The notes below the pieces were generated by a model, which was given only the letters and a program-made list of their open reading frames with translations, did not search any database and had not been told where the DNA came from. Of a DNA stretch of 12,473 bases, positions 7,890 to 12,473 are shown in pieces. Position 1 is the stretch's first letter, and the number at the start of each line of letters is the position of its first letter. Source of the DNA: Conoideocrella luteorostrata (taxonomy: Eukaryota; Ascomycota; Sordariomycetes; Hypocreales; Clavicipitaceae). Where the stretch lies: assembly GCA_032433595.1 (NCBI GenBank), contig JASWJB010000604.1:1-12473 (forward strand). The letters are read 5' to 3'. The position numbers were made by a program, and so were the translations under genes.

Positions 7890-8205
7890 ATGAAGCCCGC
7901 CATTATCTCCAGCTTTATCTTAGGCCTATTTACCTTGGGTGCCGCTCTCTCATTTGGTAAGACTCATGGTCAAGTTATAGCCAGCAGATTCATGAAGCTC
8001 AAGTTTATTTTAAGGAAATCCTCGCCTCTATGTCAATGAAGGCTACAAGCGCAGCAACGATGAAATCGATGTCGCTGATGCTTTCAAGCGTGATGGCGCT
8101 GAGATTGACATCGCTGATGCTTTCAAGCGTGATGGCACTGATATTGACGTCGCTGATGCGTTCAAGCGCGACCAGAATGAGATTGACGTTGCGGACGCTT
8201 TCTGA
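7890..8205 (+). CDS. Kexin-processed RiPP precursor with four core repeats (2 exons, 85 aa)
   Basis: Exon 1 (7890-7956) encodes a secretory signal: MKPAIISS followed by a hydrophobic run to about residue 22. The 58-bp intron 7957-8014 has donor GTAAGA and acceptor TTTTAAG; it is the only acceptor found that joins the signal in phase to exon 2 (8015-8205). The ATG has A at -3. After a short leader ending GYKR come four 11-residue units, SNDEIDVADAF, DGAEIDIADAF, DGTDIDVADAF and DQNEIDVADAF. The first three are followed by Lys-Arg and the last ends at the stop codon. This is the layout of UstA-type and other kexin-processed precursors: signal peptide, dibasic Kex2 sites, repeated cores. The UstYa-family gene lies tail-to-tail 238 bp away. 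Unlike ustiloxin-type cores, these contain no Tyr, only a terminal Phe, and are strongly acidic. The mature product and its activity are unknown. Confidence 0.88.
8053..8202 (+). repeat. Four tandem 39-bp core-plus-KR coding units
   Basis: Units start at 8053, 8092, 8131 and 8170. The first three are 39 bp (11 core residues plus Lys-Arg); the fourth is 33 bp and ends at TGA. Variation is concentrated in the first three or four codons, plus one Val/Ile change, while I-D-x-A-D-A-F is invariant. Many differences inside the core are synonymous (GTC/GTT, GCT/GCG, GAT/GAC), which points to selection on the peptide and not just recent DNA duplication. Confidence 0.95.
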
Positions 8206-8443
8206 TTGAACGAGTGTTGTTAAAATCTCATGTCACTTAATAGCACCCAAGATCAGATTGGAGGATTGTTCTAGCGGTGTCAGCACATCCACTCAGATTT
8301 GGTAGACATGTCTGCGGATAACTCTAGATAGTGGGACAATACACGAGTTTGGAACGGCATTTCACATGCCCAGCCAATTGATTTTCACACCGTGAACAGT
8401 AACACTTCTTCTTTTTTTACCTCTCATTAAGCACTATGACCCC

Positions 8444-9301
8444 TTACTCGACATATCCGACATTCTCCGCCGGTAAGCCTTCCAAAATATCATCCGTCGG
8501 TATATAATCATCCGTGACAACATATCCGCTGCCCTCTGGGCAGTGCTTGAACCTGTTCAGTTTCTTCGGCCCGTCCCATTCTGCGTTCTCTGGACGCTTG
8601 TAGCACGCTGTATGACGCTTCGCAAAGTCCTCTAGTGCGTCCCAGTTGCGGCACATGCGGTACTGGCCAAGCCCGGCCACGACCTCGGGTCTCCGATCTG
8701 TAGCGCGCGGCGTATCGTCGGCATCGCAGATGACTTGGCGGCGCAGAGCGTCAAGGCAGTGGCTGATGTGGTGCCACGAGCGCGATTGTCCCTCGCCGTG
8801 GCGATATTCCTTTAGGGATCTGTAGATGTTCTTCAGACAGTGAAGGTTGTGGATGCCATGCAGAATGTAGAGTCCTTTAGTTTGGTCCCAGGGAAACCTC
8901 TGAGCTATTCGGAGGTCGTGGGCGCGGGCGTAGTCATCCGACAGTGCAACTACAGCCAGGTCGTCATCGATGCTCATCCATGCCTTGTCTTGAACTGTCT
9001 CATTTGTAGAAGAGTATTCTGTCAAGTAGACATATGGCTCTTGGCGAGATCGACTTATGTGGGCGTACTTCGAAGGGGACTCTTCGTGCTTGACGGGGGC
9101 CACTGGACGAGAAGATAGGAGGAGCTGGGCCACGTTCATCACTAGTGAAACTAACAAAATCCCTATTACCAGCCGATTAAAGAGCGAGATTCTGATCGGA
9201 GGCGGTGTTGTCAAGCATCGTGTTTCTTCAAAGCTCTCATTCTGTCTATAGTCAGACAGCAGAGCCTTGCGTCGCTCCATGCTTTCTTGAGATGGAGACA
9301 T
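8444..9301 (-). CDS. UstYa-family (DUF3328) oxidase, single-pass membrane protein (285 aa)
   Basis: The frame is open upstream to 9553, but the start at 9301 (AAAATGTCTCC, A at -3) gives the normal family layout: a short cytosolic N-terminus, one membrane helix (about residues 44-64, FNRLVIGILLVSLVMN) and a lumenal domain. The two hallmark HxxHC motifs are HNLHC (151-155, within HGIHNLHC) and HISHC (178-182), followed by LDALRRQVICDAD and a C-terminal CRNWDALEDF, all typical of DUF3328. UstYa-type enzymes are metal-dependent oxidases that cyclise or otherwise oxidise fungal RiPP cores in the secretory pathway. The adjacent repeat-bearing precursor is the obvious candidate substrate. No intron is seen, and all catalytic histidines and cysteines are present. 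Which reaction it performs on a Tyr-free core cannot be read from sequence. Confidence 0.95.
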   Translation of the reverse strand: MSPSQESMERRKALLSDYRQNESFEETRCLTTPPPIRISLFNRLVIGILLVSLVMNVAQLLLSSRPVAPVKHEESPSKYAHISRSRQEPYVYLTEYSSTNETVQDKAWMSIDDDLAVVALSDDYARAHDLRIAQRFPWDQTKGLYILHGIHNLHCLKNIYRSLKEYRHGEGQSRSWHHISHCLDALRRQVICDADDTPRATDRRPEVVAGLGQYRMCRNWDALEDFAKRHTACYKRPENAEWDGPKKLNRFKHCPEGSGYVVTDDYIPTDDILEGLPAENVGYVE

Positions 9302-10144
9302 TTTGGAGGTATGACTGACAGCAACGAGTTCGTGTTTCACTTGGGAGGAATGCTGACACAGGGGCTTTTTTGGGAGCTTTTGCAGCTCGCATAACGCTGG
9401 AACCCTCAGTAGGACGGTCGGGTCTAAGTATGGGGATGTCATATTCATACATAGCATATTATACACCGTGCGTATGCAGTCTTTCTGTAAGATTTGCCGG
9501 TAGGTGTGGGGTGAAAACTGATTGTCAAATGGCACGACAGATGGAGGTAGCAATGCATGCTGCTAATGAGCGGTGGCTATGCAGTCATTGCAGAAAGGAG
9601 TATCTTACCTGATTGCTCTTGGGGGCGGTGCGTTTGCTTACGCTGCACGGCGATTATGCGGTAGGTGTCAGCAGGAGCATCGGAACTGATTGCTGTCACA
9701 AAATCAAGAAGTTGAAGCTCCACACTATCTACCACCTTGTGTAATGCAATAGTAGTGGCTTGCTTAATTGCAACGTAGTAACCAACCAGCCATAAACCCA
9801 AACTGGCTCACAGTGCCTTCAAGTTGGCCCATTCTAAGGATACTCAAAGGCGCTCCTAAGTACCCCAAGAAAAGCCGAGGAGAGGGGCGCCATGAAACCT
9901 AACATGGTTGCAGATCCTTTGAGCAAGATAACCACCCGCCTGCATAACAGCCACACTCGATTCATCAATACTGCAGTGTTTCCTTACTATACCCCTTCAA
10001 TCACGACAGAGTGGGCATCGTTTACCTCGTCATCATATACCAATATTCTCCCACACCGACGGATCGCAGCATCCAAGGCCCCAATCATCTACAATTATTT
10101 ACCAAAGTCCTCGCAACTATAGAGCGAACGCCACCGTCGCCGCC
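9302..10144. other. Divergent intergenic region between UstYa gene and membrane-protein gene
   Basis: The two flanking genes point away from each other, so this 843-bp stretch should hold both promoters. On the minus strand TATAATATGC (9463-9454) lies about 150 bp before the UstYa start and could be a core promoter element, but such AT motifs are common here. The UstYa frame remains open to 9553 without sequence resembling the family. No other gene was recognised. Confidence 0.55.
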
Positions 10145-11440
10145 ATGCGTTTGGCACTTGTCAGTGATCGCGTAGGTCTGATTATTATGACAGTCATTCT
10201 CTGCGTCCTCGTTATTCTTTCTCTTTATTGTCGACTCAAGGCCAGGAAATTAACGACAGCCGGACTTGAAATTGATGACTGGCTAGCTGTAGTTTCCCTG
10301 GTAAGTCTTATATAGCGCGTTTTCCAGGCTCGCTCAGCATGCAAGCTAAATCGAAAGCCACGGAACACTGACGGCAAGTAGGTGTTCACTCTCGGTATCA
10401 ATGGCATCTTCCTTGCTGGCACGATCGACGGTGCGATTACTGGTCATTCCAACATTGTGAACGGCATATCGGTGACGAATGACCTCGAGATATTGACCCA
10501 AAAGTACAAATATGCATATCAAACGAGCGAGAAAATCGCCTTCGGGCTCATTAAATTATCCATTTTGTTTCTCTGGAAACGTCTCTTTGGCAGATCTAAG
10601 GCCCTGACCATCCTCTGTTATGTTATGATAGGCGTCATTGTAGCCTGGACAATCGCATTCTTCTTCGAGACTGTTTTCCAGTGCGGATCGAATTGGCCTA
10701 TGAACTGGGCTCCCATCTTCGTCTTTCTTGCCGAGTGTACCGCTAGTCTTGACGTGCTCACCGTATTCGGTGTCTCCGACGTAGTTACGGACTTGATTAT
10801 CTTAGCTATGCCCATCCCGCTCATCTGGTCCCTTCGAATGCCGAGAAAGAAGAAGGTCGCCGTAACGGGCATCTTTGCCCTTGGTTTCTTGTGAGTTCAT
10901 TCACCTTTTCACACATGAACCATCTTATGCCGCGGAAGTTGACTAGAATACAGTACGATCGCCTCCGGAGTAGCCCGCTTGTTTTACTATCTCGCCACAT
11001 CTTATAACCATGTGGAAAATCCCGATTTCATCGGCGATGTCACTCTCACGCTACTTTGGTCAACCATAGAGCTTAACGTAGCTATGATAGTGTGCAGCCT
11101 CCCCGTCTTGAGTCCCATCTTCGAAAAATTCCGCAGTAATTTAGTCTCGCTGTCAGGTCGCTTGGGCATCGCCAAGTGGACTAACATCTCAAATGAGCGC
11201 TCAGACCGCAAGGGAAGCAACCAGATCAGTGATATATTGCGGGCAGAAAACGGCGCTGCCAGAAAAGAAGGACAGGGCTTTTCGACTCATCGGCATAATT
11301 ATATGTGGCCGGGAGGGCACGGAGCGGTCTCGTCAGCTGGCTTTTTCGGAATCCAGGACTCTCCTGACCACAGTCGAGGCATTCTTGCGCGTACTGAGAT
11401 TTCTACCACGATCGAAGAGAATAAGCCGCGTAGGATATAA
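10145..11440 (+). CDS. Fungal rhodopsin-domain seven-helix membrane protein (3 exons, 383 aa)
   Basis: Exons are 10145-10300, 10382-10890 and 10954-11440. The introns of 81 and 63 bp have GTAAGT and GTGAGT donors and TAG and CAG acceptors, and rejoin the frame exactly. The start in GCCGCCATGCG is the first that gives a full helix 1. Seven hydrophobic segments are visible at about 10-28, 44-65, 100-119, 127-147, 183-202, 210-236 and 255-276. Family marks are DDW at 44-46 before helix 2, the Cys153/Cys171 region between helices 4 and 5 (likely an extracellular disulfide), SDVVTDLIILAMPIPLIW, and IELNVAMIVCSLPVLSPIF in helix 7. A polar C-terminal tail of about 100 residues follows. These features fit the fungal rhodopsin-like / SAT4 membrane domain family, which overlaps PTH11-type receptors. 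No extracellular CFEM domain is present. Such genes often lie beside metabolite clusters, but their role is mostly unknown, so membership here is uncertain. Confidence 0.9.
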
Positions 11441-11893
11441 TATGTTTAATAAGAACATAAACGAGGGGCTTTGTTTCTTAGATGTCTGTCTAAACGAACT
11501 TAATATACGGTTAGGCTATAAAGGAATAGGTAATAGTTAGTTAAATGTTCTCGTTTCTTAACCCGCATAGTACAAATTGCTACTAGCTGTCTAAGGGGTA
11601 GGCTAAGCTTATATTAATAAGATAACGCTATTATTCTTCTAATACTAATGTCTTGTGTTATAGACAGAGCATTGCATTATATTATAAATATTGCTATAAA
11701 ATTCATAAAGTGCTATAACTACTCTTGTGGCACTTTTAGCAAAGAAGATTGCAATAGCCATAGTTTCTACATTATTTCTATCACTAAATTTAGTTATAGG
11801 GGTATAAAAGAAGCAAAAGAACTAGAATATATACCTCTGCTGTGTTAGGCTAGCTCTGTTTTATGTGATAAGCATAATAGGAGTTGTATAAAT

Positions 11894-12016
11894 AGGGTTG
11901 GGTTAGGGTCTATTTTGCTAAAGAAAGCTAATCTGCTCGCCTCGTGTAATCTAATCCCTTATTTATATAAGCTATCTAGAGAGAGGAGAGGTTCTATACA
12001 AAGGAAAAGAGAGCTA
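11894..12016 (+). repeat. Direct repeat, copy 1 (about 123 bp)
   Basis: This copy begins AGGGTTGGGTTAGGGTC and ends GAAAAGAGAGCTA. It matches copy 2 at 12352-12473 over its whole length with few substitutions and about one single-base indel; the copies are some 457 bp apart. The start of each copy resembles degenerate telomeric TTAGGG repeats. Confidence 0.9.
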
Positions 12017-12134
12017 GCTAGTATTACGACCCTAGCTAGCGGGCTGCAAGAAGGCCAGCCACGGAGCGCCCAAAACCCCCACTGCCACACGTGACCATCG
12101 GGACGGAACTAGGGATGTTCCGTATAGAGAATAT

Positions 12135-12256
12135 AGTTTACTCTAGGTTTATCGTAAACTATTAGTGAACTATACAAAGAGTCACTATAGGTTCACTGTA
12201 AACTAATAATAAATTATTTAAAGACACTATAAAGGTTTACTTAGGTTCTAAGTAAA
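12135..12256. repeat. Cluster of short inverted repeats (fold-back / MITE-like)
   Basis: AGTTTAC at 12135-12141 is complementary to GTAAACT at both 12154-12160 and 12198-12204. AGTGAAC at 12164-12170 pairs with GTTCACT at 12191-12197. TTTACTTAG (12236-12244) and CTAAGTAAA (12248-12256) form a perfect 9-bp stem with a 3-base loop. The group lies between the two direct-repeat copies and could be the core of a small non-autonomous element. Confidence 0.6.
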
Positions 12257-12351
12257 TTACCTACTATATAAGCACCACTAAATTACACTCTTTAGATATC
12301 TTAGATAGTTAGTCTTTAATAGTTATTTAATTATTATAATTATTTAGGGTT

Positions 12352-12473
12352 AGGGTTGGGATAGGGTCTATTTTGCTAAAGAAAGCTAATCTGCTCGCCT
12401 AGTCTAATCTAATCCTATTTTACACAAGCTATCTAGAGAGAGGAGAGGTTCTATACAAAGGAAAAGAGAGCTA
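12352..12473 (+). repeat. Direct repeat, copy 2 (runs to the window edge)
   Basis: This is the second copy of the unit at 11894-12016, preceded by a clean TTAGGGTTAGGG (12345-12356). It reaches the right edge of the window, so it may continue, or a third copy may follow. Two LTRs of a tiny element, a local tandem array, and subtelomeric repeats are all possible; the ends do not show TG..CA. Confidence 0.88.

Larger units (their letters stand above)
11441..12473. other. AT-rich repeat region, no gene recognised
   Basis: Beyond the membrane-protein stop codon the sequence is rich in TpA and CTAG words and has no credible coding frame; the open frame at 11648-11848 is low-complexity and resembles nothing. 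It contains a 122-bp direct repeat, small fold-backs and TTAGGG-like motifs, with a more GC-rich core at about 12030-12115. The composition is that of decayed, RIP-affected transposon or subtelomeric-type DNA. Confidence 0.7.

Noticed and set aside
7861..8403. 12-bp word GTGAACAGTAAC on both sides of the precursor (7861 and 8392)
   Set aside because: A few identical 12-mers are expected by chance in 12 kb, and nothing around them suggests an insertion or attachment site.
9302..9553. N-terminal extension of the UstYa frame to 9553
   Set aside because: The extra 84 residues do not resemble the family and would place a long segment before the membrane helix; the ATG at 9301 has a better context and gives the usual family length.
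11648..11848. Plus-strand 66-residue open frame
   Set aside because: It is AT-driven low-complexity sequence in the decayed right-hand repeat region with no recognisable features.

Overview
The window looks like an accessory, partly repeat-derived region of a filamentous ascomycete (Pezizomycotina) chromosome. The reasons are short introns (52-83 bp) with GTAAGT/GTGAGT-type donors and CTAAC/CTAAT branch sites, a Ty1/copia retroelement decayed in the style of repeat-induced point mutation (RIP), a UstYa-family (DUF3328) protein, and a fungal rhodopsin-like seven-helix protein. The species cannot be named from the sequence alone.

Layout. Positions 1-1878 hold the 5' half of a minus-strand Ty1/copia retrotransposon: a very short LTR-like end, a half-tRNA(iMet) primer site, gag with a zinc knuckle, and the protease / pre-integrase part of pol. 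One reading frame survives the whole length without an indel but carries about 15 nonsense codons, all TAA or TAG. From about 1879 to 2650 lies the C-terminal half of a cytochrome P450, cut at the I-helix by the element and carrying TGA in place of the heme-ligand cysteine. 2651-3864 is non-coding. 3865-5494 (minus) is an intact four-exon BBE-like FAD oxidase of 472 residues. 5495-7889 shows no convincing gene. 7890-8205 (plus) is a two-exon gene, absent from simple ORF calls, for an 85-residue secreted precursor made of four near-identical units separated by Lys-Arg. 8444-9301 (minus) is a UstYa/DUF3328 oxidase. 10145-11440 (plus) is a three-exon, seven-helix fungal rhodopsin-domain protein. 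11441-12473 is AT-rich repeat DNA with a 122-bp direct repeat, fold-backs and TTAGGG-like motifs.

How it fits together. A repeat-bearing, kexin-type precursor lying tail-to-tail with a UstYa-family oxidase is the signature of a fungal RiPP locus (dikaritin/burpitide type, as in ustiloxin, phomopsin, asperipin and victorin pathways). The inferred path is: the precursor enters the secretory route, a Kex2-like protease cuts after Lys-Arg, and the UstY oxidase modifies the released 11-residue cores. The BBE-like oxidase and the formerly functional P450 are plausible tailoring enzymes. The cores have no tyrosine; a C-terminal Phe is the only aromatic, so the chemistry may differ from the best-known members. 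The dead P450 and the retroelement at the left edge suggest a cluster being eroded, or that has already lost a step.
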